Assembly (NCBI GenBank): GCA_963678675.1
Contig: OY783194.1
Location: 26,824,278 to 26,888,277, forward strand
Length of the DNA: 64,000 nucleotides
Reading direction: 5' to 3'
DNA from: Xiphydria camelus
Taxonomy: Eukaryota > Arthropoda > Insecta > Hymenoptera > Xiphydriidae
Shown here: positions 23,252 through 35,811 of the stretch, one piece after another
Layout of the letters: each line of letters begins with the position of its first letter
How positions within the stretch are numbered: position 1 is the first letter of the stretch
Made by a program: the position numbers and the translations under genes
Notes under the pieces: generated by a model
What the model was told of the DNA's origin: nothing
Database searches by the model: none
The model's input: the letters and a program-made list of their open reading frames with translations, nothing else

Positions 23252-23467
23252 ACCATGTGAGGCTAAACTTACTCGCGAGGAAAGAAACTTCAATCACGAT
23301 TATCTCATTATTTATGAACTTTTCGCTGATATCGATATCAAACTTTATTGTAGATAAAAACGTAATCTTCAAAAAAGTATTATACAATTATAAACCAAAA
23401 GCTCCTAGGTAATGAGATAATAGTGATTGAAGTTTTTCGCTGGTGAGTAAGTTTAGCCTCATATGGT
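23252..23467. mobile_element. Family F foldback MITE, copy 2
   Basis: Starts ACCATGTGAGGCTAAACTTA with CTCGCGAGGAAAGAAACTTC and ends GTGAGTAAGTTTAGCCTCAT ATGGT. The centre carries AAACGTAATCTTC and AAAAAGTATTATA, as in copy 3. Confidence 0.9.
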
Positions 23468-24111
23468 ATAAAGTTTGATGAAAATAAACCCGTGCGCCTT
23501 GTATCACGATAAGAGATGGGCATTCGGATAAAGTACGACACACGCATTCGGTAGATTACGGATGTCACGGCTGTGCAGCGTGACGCGTCGTATCTACCAC
23601 CCGATATCTAAACCCTTGTGTATAGAATTAGGCTCATAGTTCGGGTGCCTCGGTTTGCGCAGTCAGTATCGCCCCTCGGCGTCGCACAACCCGTATCACG
23701 TACGGACGCGATGTTTGCAACATATCACGCGACAGCGTCAACGCTCCGTCCGAAATTATTCACGCGATCCGTGTACATCATGTCCGTTCTGAATGGAAAC
23801 GGAATAGGTACTCGGAATTACTATAGATCGTGCGACGATAAGGAGAGAAGTGAATGATATCTCGTGAGAGTCACGTAATGACTCGTGCATATCGTTGCCT
23901 CCGAGCGAGTTCGGCTCGTGTACTATACGCTGGCTTTCTGGATCAATGGAGAAAGCCGTAAAAGGAGCCTTTCAATAGGCGAGGATGCAAAACGAGAATG
24001 CGCCACGAAAACTAGTCGATCTTGTTTCCATCTACCCTGGTAGAAATTTTCCAGCGCTGCCTTGATTGAATGGCGCTGACAAGATGCCGCGTGAAATCTT
24101 GCCATCTCGTA

Positions 24112-24454
24112 CACAGTAAAAAATTCTGCAGTGTGGACCACTCTTGGTGTTAAATAACAATGGCATAGAGCTGAATAACACCATGTGAGGCTAAACTTAC
24201 TCGCCGGGGAAGGAACTTCAATCATTATTATATCGTTATTTATGAACTTTTGGCCTGCATCGATGTAAGACTTTGTTATAGATACGTAAAAATGTAATCC
24301 TCAAAAAAGTATTATATAATAATGTGAGCCAAAAGCTCACAGATAATGAGATAACAGTGATTTGAGTTTCTCTCCTGGCGAGTAAGTTTAGCCTCGTATG
24401 ATAGGTCCGCATCGGTAAAATGGTGTTGAAAATTAACACCACTTTTTGACCGTG
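24112..24454. mobile_element. Element W, MITE interrupted by a family F copy
   Basis: The outer ends are CACAGTAAAAAATTCTGCAG (left) and CACCACTTTTTGACCGTG (right), mirror images in part, with GGTGTTAAATAAC opposed by GTTGAAAATTAACACC. The F element at 24181-24402 sits inside. Confidence 0.7.
24181..24402. mobile_element. Family F foldback MITE, copy 3, nested in W
   Basis: Starts CCATGTGAGGCTAAACTTAC and ends GGCGAGTAAGTTTAGCCTCG TATG. The arms face each other around TAATCCTCAAAAAAGTATTA. Confidence 0.9.
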
Positions 24455-24498
24455 TAGATGAAGCATAAATTCTTAATAATGTGAGACAGTCAATTCTT

Positions 24499-24750
24499 TA
24501 AAAGGCATGCCACAACGAATCTCGAAAAGTGGAGCTACTTTTCCGTGAATTTTATTGGCCGTCTTCATATCGACATTCGCTATCCCAAACCTCGAATCTC
24601 GAGATCATGAAAAGTCATTTTCGACACGTAAGTAACGTCAGCCAATTATCAAATGAAATGTCACACAAATCTCACTTTTCCGTGAATTTTATTAGCCGAA
24701 TTCGCTATCTCAAATCTGGAATCTTAAAAGCGTGAGTGAGTTACGTTTGC
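24499..24750 (+). repeat. Tandem duplication, period about 140 bp
   Basis: CTTTTCCGTGAATTTTATTG GCCG at about 24537 recurs at about 24677 as CTTTTCCGTGAATTTTATTA GCCG. Each copy is followed by ATTCGCTATC(C/T)CAAA. The second unit lacks about 14 bp present in the first. Confidence 0.75.
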
Positions 24751-26689
24751 CCATCGTCAAAGTATAGAAATCTATTATATGTGATTAAATAATGCTAATG
24801 ACGAATAAACGAAAAATACACATGAAGAGCGCGTACCTCGTTGCTAGTGAAGTATAATAAATACGTGTGAGAATGGATTTCGAAAACCCACTTCAGTTAT
24901 ACGTTTTGAAAATGAATGTTGCACATACGAAATTGAAAGAATTACTTTTAATTCTGCTTTGGCACTTTCTCGATATCTGTCTTACCAACGGCATCTTATT
25001 TGAATCAGGAAAAACTGAAAAGTGCCTTAACAGCGCCTCGATATTTACTAGCCAAGTCCTTGTTTGAAAAACTTGTCAGAGTCACGACACTTCCTCGATT
25101 CAATTTCTACTAGAGTGGCGACGATCGTCCCAGCGACGATATCCATGGCGTACGTGATTTCGTGCGGGGGAAAGAAATAGGGCGCAGTTTCGCAAATCAA
25201 ATCGAAAACGTTCCGATTGCACAGGCTTCCAAGCTCGACCCTGACCAACATCGCGACGAGAGAAAGATTAGCGCGTCGAAATGTAACTTTTTCGACGGGT
25301 ATTTTGGAAAGTTGCTCGCGCAGCCGCCCTTATTTCTCCATCAAGATCACGATCAATCGCGAAACTGATCCCAAGCTGACCGATGGTCCGCGTGTAAAAA
25401 TGGAACTCCAGCTGTAACGCTTGCGATGTGGCTATGGTGTTGCAAGGGACTTAATCCGACGCTCGTAGAGCTGACGTTTCGTTAAAAATAGTTAAAGCGA
25501 ATTTTAGTTTGACGGAAAAAAAATTGAGTTAGCCTTCACCCAGATCGATTATACGCAGATACATTGCGCAAAGCGAAGGGCCGATGGGATAGATGTGAGA
25601 AGATCCATCCTTCTACGTCACGTTGAAACCATTGATCGAGTTGTATCGGTTGATTGGGTTTACTTTGCGCATGAATCACAGGGGTCATGCTAGTTTACGG
25701 GGGAGCGATTGATCCGCCGCATATTTTACGATATAAGCTCCTTCCGATAATCGCATTCGTCGTAGGTGCAGCTGATGCCGTGATGGGTTCGAGTAAAATT
25801 AAAGGATCCTGTCCTGGTTGGTGAAGCTGCTATGTTTTACATACACTCTTATATGCAGAATCTATCTGGTGGTGTTAATGAGAACTTAGATCAAAATAAA
25901 AATGATTTCACTGACGAATTAATGTTTCCGGTAAAGGAGACTGTCAAATTGTTACACGCGGTCTTCGTTTTCAACGGTAAACTATTGTAGTCCAGTAATT
26001 AATGATTTCTCTATTCCGGAGAGTGCCAAGGACTTTTAACAAAACTAAGACCACGTGTCAACAGTTCGACGGTCTCCTTTATCGTAAAAACCATGGTTCG
26101 TCAACGAAACATTCTATACCTGGGAATGAGAAAGGATTTAAAATCTTGGAAAAAACAACTAGGACGGAATCCTTTATCCTTTCTCGACCTGGTCGAAGGA
26201 AATTTGCGGCCTTCCCGTTATATACGTACAGCGAGTAAGAATGGTGTTTATGAACTTTATAACGGTCGATCCCCTCTGAATCGCGTAAATTTTACCCTCG
26301 ACAACAATAGAGAATCGGGTTACATCGATCATAAAATGTCCGTTGGACACGGCGAAGCTTCCAAATATCCCACCCCGAACGCCAGGCATAATATAAGGCT
26401 GTGAGACTTCCCCGTTATTCATACAGGGCTGGGTATTATTCTACAGTATGTAACCGTAACCACATCCATAATCGTAAGAATAATCGGCTTAGACGGCAGG
26501 CTTGTCGCGCGGAGTACCTGGATTTATCCGCTTATTTTTATGGCTACGGTTACAGTTGCACTGTGTATCTATCCTACGCCTCGTGATGAAAAACAGAATA
26601 CTCCTTATCGCACGCTATAAAGCGATTCGCGTCTACTCGTATCGGCGAGCGAGAAACTTCGCTACAACACTACTTCGTACGTATGTACA
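24751..26689. other. Unique intronic sequence, no gene proven
   Basis: Mixed composition, with several 60-100-codon frames near 26000-26400 in which no known domain was recognised. A short inverted pair, TGTAACCGTAACCA (about 26449) and TGGCTACGGTTACA (about 26541), may be a small foldback remnant. Confidence 0.4.
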
Positions 26690-27049
26690 GGGTTATTCAC
26701 TGGACCGACAGTACAGCAAATATAACGTCTACGATTTGTGGAACTATAGATGACGAGCATCACCGTTGATCGGACGTGGCGGGTAGAAGAGGTTAAACAG
26801 GATCGGCAACTATGTAATGATAAAACTCTTTAACTGAGGTAGGTAACCCTGATTCAAACCAGAACTAGAGTGAAATCTGGTAAGAATCAGGCGTACCTAC
26901 CTGAGTTTAAGGGTTTCGTCATTACAGTTGCCGGTCCTGCTTAACCTCTCCTACCCGCCACATCTGATCAACGGTGGCGCTCATCATCTACAGTTCCACA
27001 AATCGTAGACGCTATATTTGCTATGTTGGAAGTCCAGTGAATAACCCCG
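26690..27049. mobile_element. Long snap-back element, two 166-bp arms
   Basis: The left arm 26690-26855 (GGGTTATTCACTGGACCGAC ... GGTAACCCTGATTC) is the imperfect reverse complement of 26884-27049 (GAATCAGGCGTACC ... AGTCCAGTGAATAACCCC), around a 28-bp centre. The arms differ by scattered substitutions and small indels. No TIR motif of a known superfamily was recognised and there is no coding content. Confidence 0.9.
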
Positions 27050-27987
27050 TATACTCCCGGACACGAGGCGCGCTATCTCGTTTCTATATTAAGATTGACG
27101 AACGTAAGTTTGGTCTTGCGCGGATATATCGAGGCTCTATAAAAAGCGATATTCGAAGAAATCCCCGGATAATCGAGATCGACTGACGCTCGCCGAACGC
27201 TGCTGTGAAAAAGTTACATCGAAACGATTTGGACGCCGTCCAAACAAGCCCCGCATTAAGGTGGCAACGAAGTTTCTCGCGTTCGCTTCGGCTGTGTACA
27301 CGAGTTAACTCGACTACATCGGCTTCGAGAGACACTGGATTTAGCGCAGCCCGGAAAACCAGGAAGCGCGGATCGCAGGATTTTCTCGGATATACCGCGG
27401 TAAGGGGGGCGTGGTCGATCTCGAGTCTCGATTCCGGGTATACGAGACGTGCCGTCTAGAAATGCCTTCCGATTGGCGACACAGAGGTGCGACCTGCTGC
27501 GCGCTCTGGCAGAGTTCCCGCATCGGAGTCGCGTCGCGAGGGAACGTCCGCTTCTTCCAACGCGCACGTGTTCAACACCCATGATTCGCGAATTGTGAGC
27601 TGGGCGTGACACGGTCGGCGTGACGAGTAATTTTAGCGTCGATGAAAATAATTTTGGCAGACGCGCCCGCCCGACGATAGAGTCGCGTGTCGAATTTATT
27701 ACGGGCGATACGTCGGGTGGGGAGACGTCGCGCGAGCCGTAATCGAGTCTTATCAAACCCGGTTAAAGGTTACGTCGTGGTCGCGTGCCAGCGCGTAATT
27801 CGTTATCGAAGAAATTTAATGGAACAGGTAAATTTCTCGTGGAAAAAAAAGAGTAATATTTGTTCTTATTTCGTCACCTTTCATTGCGATTAGTAATATG
27901 ATCCAAAATGTTTATTCACGGTGTCCTTTTCCAGGTTTTTCAATCGGAAATAGCCGAATTTCCTTGACCGCTGTAGGTATAAATCTG
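27050..27987. other. GC-rich unique region, no gene proven
   Basis: A GC-rich island lies at about 27180-27770. Frames of up to 166 codons on the minus strand carry no recognised motif. Confidence 0.4.
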
Positions 27988-28273
27988 CACTGAGAGAAAT
28001 AATTGCTAGTGCCAAAAAATGTTTTTTAATGATAAACATATTATGACCTTGCAAATGCTTAAGAATACAGATTCTTGATTGAAGAATATATATTCTTAAT
28101 TCAAGAATACCGTTGCGAGAACAATAAATTCTTTCTCCGAAAAAAAATATTACTCGAGCCTGTCAAATATTTTCTTGTCCGAAGAAAACCATGATCCTGC
28201 TTGATCCTGAAATTATATCATGTTTTTGATTGAAGGGAACATTTTGTTGGCACCAGCAATTATACTCTCGGTG
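27988..28273 (+). mobile_element. Family B MITE, full-length copy
   Basis: Starts CACTGAGAGAAATAATTGCT AGTGCC and ends TGGCACCAGCAATTATACTC TCGGTG. The terminal 20 bp are close inverted repeats. Inner TATTCTTAATTCAAGAATAC and CTCGAGCCTGTCAAATATT are family marks. A good reference copy, about 286 bp. Confidence 0.9.
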
Positions 28274-30261
28274 TAGTATAAGGTGTTACGCATCAATTAT
28301 TTTTCGTCGAATGAACAAATTAACTAATATTACGGTATTATAATTTACTAATACAACGGGTTATGACAACTGAGAGATAAACATTAAAACAATTTAATTT
28401 TGTCAAATCATATTATTATTTACTGGATTTTTTTAGAATAAGAAAGAACTTAGATACCCACATACATATATACACGTGTAGAACATTTTTGTAGATTCCT
28501 GTATTAATTCTTAATAATTTCAAAAGACTAGGAGTCGTTATTTTTACGACTTGAGTATTTTCAAAAAATTCCTGAAAATTCTTTATTCTCTCTGACCCAC
28601 GTAATTCCATGACAATTTCAAGTTTTCCAGAATTCCCTGACCGCTGGACATCGTGTTATATGCATGATCTTTAAAACTGACTTCGAATCTAGCCAGTCCT
28701 GACGTTACGGACTTTCGATAGGGAAAGTCCTCCGAGGCGGAAGCGCGACACGCGGCCGCCGGGGGCGTAAATGGAATGAAAATTCTCGAGTGTTACGCGA
28801 CATTGATTAAAAAATTCGCTGACGCGGCGCGCTGTGGCGTTCATGACAGGCCGGCTTGTTTGCGTTAAGTCACCTATGACAAACACTGTCCCTTTCCCTT
28901 CGTTTCGATAATAGTGAGCGTGACGGAGACCAGAAAGGCGTGACACGCCGGTCCTTTTTTCTGGTACGACGAACGCAGTTACGCACAATCGTTTCGACGC
29001 GTGAGACTATTTCAATTTTCTTTTTTTTATTAGTCGCTACACAATGCATGCTCTATATCACCGCGATTTGAAGGTCTACTTTCCCCTACCTTTCACCACA
29101 CATTTAAATTAGATTTCTTTTTAGAACGGATACTCTTGAAATTCGGCAAAATACGAATTATAATTTGCATCTACGTGCATGCGGATCAGGTCGATAGCTT
29201 CCGCTCGCTCCAAATTGCAGATCGATCGCGACTCGTTTTCCACATTTGATGACATACGATAGATCGTACGCTATCAAAAATTCGATTTTTTAAAACCCAT
29301 TAATACTCAGTGTCATTTTCAGTTGCCAAATGATTTTTGTTTACAGATATTCAATTAATCATTTCTACAATGTTTAGGAATTGGTTTCAGAATCTGTACT
29401 CTTTTTTAATAAAATTAAGCTTTTGGAGAATTTTTTAAAATAACGCGAAGGTCGTTAATCAAATATTTCAAACAAGAAATTGCTCGAAAACTAAAGTCTC
29501 CAGCGAGCACTAATGAGTTCATTTCCTTATAAATGTAAAGATACTCGTTGCACTGAGAAGCATTGCTCCAAGGAGGTAAAATAGACGCTAGAGCAAACGC
29601 GCGGATTGGCTCAGAGCTTCGGATGAAGAGGCGCTGCTGTCAAAAAGTCCAACGCCCATCCATCAGAGGCGCAAAAGTTGTAATTAAATTTACATTAACC
29701 CTCGAAATTGAAGTGTATTACCAGCACCCGCCGTCCGACGGGGACGTTAATGACCATCGCGCGCGCGAGCACGAGATATTAGCTTTACACGTGCGATGCA
29801 CGTCGTACACCGGTATACATGGGTAGGTACTTCTAATTTAGTCGTCAAACGGGCTAATTTCTCTCTAGATCCTCTCGCGCGCTCCCGAGACTCGCTGCCG
29901 CACCGAGTATAAATAACAAGCGCAATGAGTTATGGAATAAATAAATAACGCGGATGTGGTTCGACGGGACGCGACGAAGTGTTTATTTAGCGTATTTATC
30001 AGAATTAAAAGGTTTACTCGGAGTATGTATCTGTGAGTGGAGGGTCGATGCTTCTACTTCGCTTCGGTTCGGGAATTGCCATTTCTCGTTCAGGGGATTA
30101 ACCTATTTACCTACTTCAAATCCGTTGAAACAGTATTTAGTCAGGATCAAGAAAGATATGACAAGAGTACGAGCTAGAGTTATATTTGGAATTAGAATTA
30201 CACACGGAGTAAAATAAATCGTATTGCATCAACAAAGTTTTTCGTAAATTTCAAGAAAAGG
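28274..30261. other. Unique intronic sequence, no gene
   Basis: Mostly AT-rich, with GC-richer patches at about 28680-28990 and 29560-29920. No repeat family or splice-bounded frame was recognised. Confidence 0.45.
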
Positions 30262-30376
30262 CCAATTTATCGTTACGATAACTACAATTTTAGTAAAAAT
30301 TACAGCAACGCTTGCAACTTCTACAAGTTTTACTATAATTTTTACTAAAATTGTATAATAGTTATTGTAATAATAA
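30262..30376 (-). mobile_element. Family I short palindromic element, copy 2
   Basis: GGCCAATTTATCGTTACGAT AACTACAATTTTAG runs to AACTTCTACAAGTTTTACTA and AAATTGTATAATAGTTATTG. It is the reverse complement of the copy at 20687-20805 and abuts the B copy that starts at 30377. Confidence 0.85.
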
Positions 30377-30664
30377 ATTGAGAGAAATAATTGCTGGTAT
30401 CAAAGAAATATTTCTTGAACCAAAAACATATGATTTTAAAAATGGTTAAGAATACAGATTCTTGATCGAAGAATATATATTCTTGACTCAAGAATACCTT
30501 CGTTGGGATAAGAAATTCTTCCTACATAAAAAACAAACAATTATACTCGAGCCTATCAGATATTTTCTCGCACGAACAAAACAGTAGTTTAATCCTGGAA
30601 TTATATCATATTTTTGATTGAAGACAAATTTTTATTGGCATCAGCAATTATTTCTCTCTCAGTG
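30377..30664 (+). mobile_element. Family B MITE, full-length copy adjoining I
   Basis: Starts TTGAGAGAAATAATTGCTGG and ends CATCAGCAATTATTTCTCTC TCAGTG. Inner TCTTGACTCAAGAATACC and ACTCGAGCCTATCAGATATT match the family. Confidence 0.9.
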
Positions 30665-31323
30665 TAAAATATAATTGCAATTAGATTTACAGTTTATCAC
30701 ATCTTGAGGACGATATGCATCGACCATTACACGAGCACACGAAGCGAGTTACAAATCAACAGCGATATAACGCATGCGTAGAGTAACATGAGCATTAACA
30801 GCTGGCAAGGACTGTCTTCTATGAAAGCAGGTTCTGTTGTCGAGTAGAAATTGCCTGGAGGTACATAGGTATCGTCTCGATTTAGATGCGTTTAGAGTAT
30901 ACTAATATAGGCAGGTAAGTATCCTCAGCGTCGAGTCTTTTCATCCCATCCGCGTAGGCGTTTCCTCGTTGTCCGAGGTCCTCCGGCGCCTTTGACGCGC
31001 CTCGTTATTCCATCGAATTCCTTTTGAAACACCTAGTTAAGACAACACCGTCTCGAACTGCGTGTAATGTAATGTAATCGAAAAAAAAACCTCACGAGCA
31101 TCTTTTTCCCCGAGTCACGCGTGGCGTTGAAAGAGGAAAATTGTGGAACGACGCCGACGGTGGCTGCGAAGGACCCGAGAGTCGGAGTTGGTGCAACTCG
31201 AGCCGGTGTTCTGAGCGAAGGCAATTTCGAAGTAAATTATCGACGCCTTTCTTACGTCGCCGGACATGTTAATACGTCTTCTCTAATGACGCTTTTATAG
31301 CAGCGAGTTCAATGATGTACCTA
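30665..31323. other. Unique intronic sequence, no gene
   Basis: Mixed composition; a GC-rich patch lies at about 30950-31260. Nothing further was recognised. Confidence 0.45.
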
Positions 31324-31615
31324 CACCGAGAGAAATAATTGCTAGTGTTAAAAAAATGTTACTTAAATCAAGAACATGTGATCTTAAAAATTAGAAAAAA
31401 AATATAGATTCTCGATCGAAGAATATATTCTTGATTCAAGAATACCGCCGCAGGAACAATAAATTCTTTCTGCGCAAAACAACAATCACTCAAGCCTGTA
31501 AAATATTATATTTTATTGCAAGAAGAACCATGGCTTGATCCTAAAATTATATTATACGTCACGTTTCAGATTGAAGACAAAATTTTGTTGGCACCGGCAA
31601 TTATTTCTTTTAGTG
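31324..31615 (+). mobile_element. Family B MITE, full-length copy
   Basis: Starts CACCGAGAGAAATAATTGCT AGTG and ends TTGGCACCGGCAATTATTTC TTTTAGTG. Inner TATTCTTGATTCAAGAATAC and CTTGATCCTAAAATTATATT match the family. Confidence 0.9.
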
Positions 31616-34600
31616 TACCTGATATAGATCGTGTATCATAAGACCTATCAAATATTTTTAATTCTCTAATAGGAATATTATTAACAAAAAAGTATCGATC
31701 TTCATGCAATATGCGTTCAGACTTTTGTTCGATAATGTACCCAGGGATGCTTCTCCTTTTTCAAAACGGAGTGGAATTTGTTTGCTCGAGTCCACTTCGA
31801 TTGTTTGATCGATACAGGTTATCATAAATCATGCTGCAGGTAGCGCACGTGTGCCACTGAATTTATTGAAGAGAAAAATACCCATACACCTCTGGCTGCC
31901 TTTATTGATCGTTTCATTGTTGGTGCTGGTCATGATGATAATAATAATAATACCAGACGCGTAGTAGGAACTAACGAGGAAGGATTGCGGTATGCCATTC
32001 GTGACGTACATAGGTCAACATGAATAGCAATATCTATAGATATACACGAAATACTGTATCGTGATTGGGATGACCGACGAATAACGCGTACATATATTTA
32101 TTGGCGGTACGGCGAATTGTGCGCAAAATCGTGTATCCACGACGTTCGAATATTTTGTATTTCTCTTAAAAGTAAAATGTAAATTATCATAGACTTCACA
32201 CTGCGCGGTTTTACATTTTAGTTATTAATATGCAGTGTCATCTGTTACATTTTAGATCGCAACTTATCATATTTCAGCTGTTAGCTAAAAACCACTCGAT
32301 GAGATGATTTCGAAAATGTTCGACATCCTGCATAACGATTATAACTGGGACCAGGATACAAGGTGGACGAAGCCACTACAAGTCAAATTGGAACCAACTC
32401 GCAAATCATCGAAACAAATGATTCCGGCTTTGGCAATCGGCAGTCATACTCGATTTTATCTCGGAAACAACGCGCGGGTTAGGATACAGACAAAAGTGGC
32501 CCCCGTTGTCTCGCGCACAAGACGGAGAGATTGCAGGCGCATGGCGCACCCACAAGTTGAAGGCCGTCCGGAACGTCACTCAAGCGGTCCGGCCCAAAAC
32601 ACGGGGGTCTTTGTTTTCGAAGCGGGTCAACGGGGGGGCTGGCAAAAATCCCACCCGAATCTTAAAAGGTCTGTCAAAATTCGAAATTAGTCATATTCAA
32701 ACGCACTGGGTGGTCCGAGCGAACCGTCTCGTGGTTTTGGTCCCTTTTTTTCTGTACTCGAGAATTCTCCCTTTTTTTTAAGGGAAGAGTTGAAATCTTA
32801 CACTGCCACGCAAGGGACGTGGATTTCGAGCGTTTTTTGGACAGAGGCATACGTGATTTTTGTCACGTTAGAGCCCTCAGGGATCATTCAAATTGAAAAT
32901 TCAATTAGATTTTTATGCATTGATAAAAAATCAAGTTGGTTCAATAAAATTATTTGACACGGTAGAAAATTCGAAGGTTTAATTCAATGAAATATTTGAT
33001 CAATTGAAAAATAACCATTAATTAAATCAATAGATTCCCTTGACATTTTGACAAAAATCAAAATCTTTGGAGTTGATTATTCGACTAAGTACTCTATCTC
33101 GTGTATTTTTTCGCGCTGATTACGAAAATCGTTGTTATCTAATCGGTATCCAAAAGAAATATGAAATATCGGATATTTTATGCACGAGGTATTTTTTTCC
33201 TTAAAAAATCGTCAATATTTTGGTTTTCTTTCGAGATTTTTTCATGAATCTATATTTTTAGCTCTTCATATTACACAATAGAGTGAGTCTCGGTTAAATA
33301 CGATTGAAAATCGTATTATGCAACAGGATGAATTAAAATTTCTAAAACGAAATGCTACATCATTTGTTTTGCGCACGAATGTACCTATTATCTTCATCGT
33401 TGTACGCAAATAGGGCCCGTATTAAAGTCACGCACCGAGAGTGAATTTGCAGTTATCGCAGATTCATTCACATTGCTATTTTATTACGAGCTATTTAAAG
33501 TTCGTTGAGATTCCGCCATGAGTCGGCCAGCATATGTTTACACACGAGAAAGTAAGAGCCGCTGGAATAATCCTTTATTTACGACTCGGATATTCATTGA
33601 GATTTAAATCTTAATGCAAAGGAGACTCCTACGAGGATCTTCCCTTAACTTATTCCGAACAAAAGGACCGGAATGGCCGAAATAACGACATAATAATCTC
33701 CTCGACCACTCCTCCGACAGCTCATTTACTCGTCGAAAATTCTCCGGACAGCCCTGACTTTTAAATTTTAAGCCGATCGAAATAAAACATCGAAACCTGA
33801 CTTGTTATCTCGGTCAATAATTTAGCTCGAACGCTTTCAAACCGTTCTTTTATATAAGATCGTTGATGAACACGACAGGATGTATTCAGGATGTCTTTTC
33901 GTTTAAACTATATATTGACGTATTTTTTGCCGGTCGATTCTGCAGTGCCTAACAATTATTAATGAGATCGTAAACGAGCATGACTCGACCTAAACTTTCC
34001 CCGTTATACCATAAACTAGGATTATACTCTTCGACGTAGAGCTTTCATATATTACGTTCTTCTTTCATTTTCATCGATCCTTGCGTGAAATATGTCGTAC
34101 GTATCATCGCATACCATATTATCTTGTCTTTCGACAGGTAAAGCAGATGGTGCAAATATGGGTCACCGTAACGGCTTGCGGCCATAGTAATTTATTGTAG
34201 AAAATAGCGGTCACCTTTTTACGCGGACGTTAAGAAAAAACCTCCCCTGATCTCTCTTCCCAAATCAAGATGGCTGCAGAAACACTTGATTATAGAATTC
34301 CTTGACTTTTCCCTGATTTTTCCTCAACTATTGCATTTCAGATCAAATTTTTTAAGTATTCCCTGATATTTTTGTTCATATCTCAAGAGCTACTTATAAT
34401 CTAATCAACAAAGCTACAAGTGATCATAATATAAGAATATGAAGTTGCAAAAATGTTTATACATTAAATAAGTAACGCGTTGATATAGTAGAGATCTTGC
34501 GCTACTATATCTGAAGTAGTAGTGCAAACTTCATTGCTTAATGTATCAACGATGAAATTTCGAGAGATTAACTCTATATAATTTCCAGTAAAAATCCAAA

Positions 34601-35143
34601 AATTCCCTAACATTTCCCTGACGGATCCAATTCTCCGAAACTTCCCAGTTTTCCCGATTTTCGAGGTCTGTATAGCCACCCTACAAATATAACACCACTA
34701 AAAGGCTGTAAACCAAACAGAGAGCTTCATCGTGAAATTTGTAGAATTTCAGAAACTATGACTTCACAGCAATCAAAATTCGCCCGCGAATGATAATATA
34801 ATTTTTTAATCGCGATTATCGCGCGATACTCGCCATCGTATTTAGGCGGAGGAGACGTTTTCCCTCGGGCTAATACCGAGAATCGTTATCTATCGTTCCG
34901 CTCGAATGTTGGCTGTTAAAGAGGAAGAAGGCCCAACCGCGTCTCGGCCGCTCGGAGCCACATTTACCGGGTAAACGGCGCACACCACTGTGCGGCGACG
35001 CCGACTGTCTGTCAATCACCTCGTCTAAATTATCGGTCTAGCCGGCGGACGCGGCGCGCCGTTTCCGGGTTCTCTCGATTCGCGAAAGCGCACCGATGCG
35101 CCACTCGGCTCGCCGCTCGGAATACTCGATGAGCTTTCCTCGA
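31616..35143. other. Unique intronic sequence, no gene proven
   Basis: Mainly AT-rich. A short GC-rich segment at about 32460-32720 gives a plus-strand frame (32304-32690) without recognisable motifs and ends in T-rich tracts. The 34850-35100 part is GC-rich and lies just downstream of the 35151-35222 exon's donor. Confidence 0.45.
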
Positions 35144-35150
35144 CACTCAC

Positions 35151-35222
35151 CTTCGTACATCTGCACATACTGCGGGAAGCCCGCCGCCCTCAGCCACTTG
35201 CAGGCATCCTGCGCTTCGATTT
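35151..35222 (-). CDS. cv-c: DLC1/crossveinless-c RhoGAP, exon for the N-terminal half of the SAM domain
   Basis: Internal exon, 72 nt, minus strand. A pyrimidine-rich tract ending CTTTCAG (acceptor AG at 35224-35223) precedes it and a GTGAGTG donor (35150-35144) follows. It holds two bases (AA) of a split codon, 23 full codons reading IEAQDACKWLRAAGFPQYVQ then MYE, and one base (G) of the next codon. Joined to the exon at 5674-5508 this gives ...QMYE-D-HHFPID..., co-linear with the DLC family SAM domain (IEAKEACDWLRA.GFPQYAQLYED in human members). The exon starts and ends in phase 1, so skipping it would keep frame but remove the first half of the domain. The intron to the next exon is 29,476 bp. 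The preceding base must give Glu, Gln or Lys with AA; the candidate first exon at 45859-45874 supplies G, hence Glu. Confidence 0.92.
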
Positions 35223-35811
35223 CTGAAAGGAGAGGAAAAGTTGAGATTAATGAGGGGGAATGTGCTCGTATATTTAAGATAGGCGATCGAACGCGTGTGG
35301 CATATGTGTAGCGATAAGATAAACGAGCGAGTGTTGACGGAAATACGAGATGATAAGGTGTAGCCGGATGGACTCGACGTCCAATGTATAAAGAGACGAA
35401 TGGCTTTTACTGAAGCAGGGATTGCATCGTGCTCGAGTGTCGAATTATTCTGTAGGCGCCGGAATCGAAAGTTTACCCCTACTTTGATAATTTTAATACT
35501 CCATTTGGCTTACCAATTTATTATTTAACCATAAAATATAATTTTTTAAATTTATTTTTAAATAATACCTATAACAAAATTATTTAAATTAATAAGTTTA
35601 ATGTAATTTAAATATTGCATAACCGCAGATTCTGGCGCAATTTTTACTTTTATTTATATTTCTAATTCTAATATTAATTAATTGTTAAAATTGGCCTGCT
35701 CAGTCTAATAAGCTTCTATTTCAAACCTAAAGTTGGTGAAATGTTCACTAACGAGTCATTTTAGACTCGACATGCACTCGGAGAAAAGCACATTTGAATA
35801 CGAACCTGTGC

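Larger units (their letters stand above)
5675..35150 (-). other. Giant intron splitting the SAM domain (29.5 kb)
   Basis: It is bounded by the GTGAGTG donor at 35150 and the TTGCAG acceptor at 5675, both seen directly. It carries many of the window's inverted-repeat elements (families A to F, I, U, W), two tandem arrays and several CpG-rich unique islands. No other protein-coding exon could be supported inside it. Open frames in the GC-rich islands follow from a scarcity of stop codons and lack recognisable motifs. Confidence 0.85.

Noticed and set aside
26002..26404. Pair of overlapping plus-strand frames suggesting a decayed transposon gene
   Set aside because: No catalytic motif or family signature was recognised and there are no flanking inverted ends.
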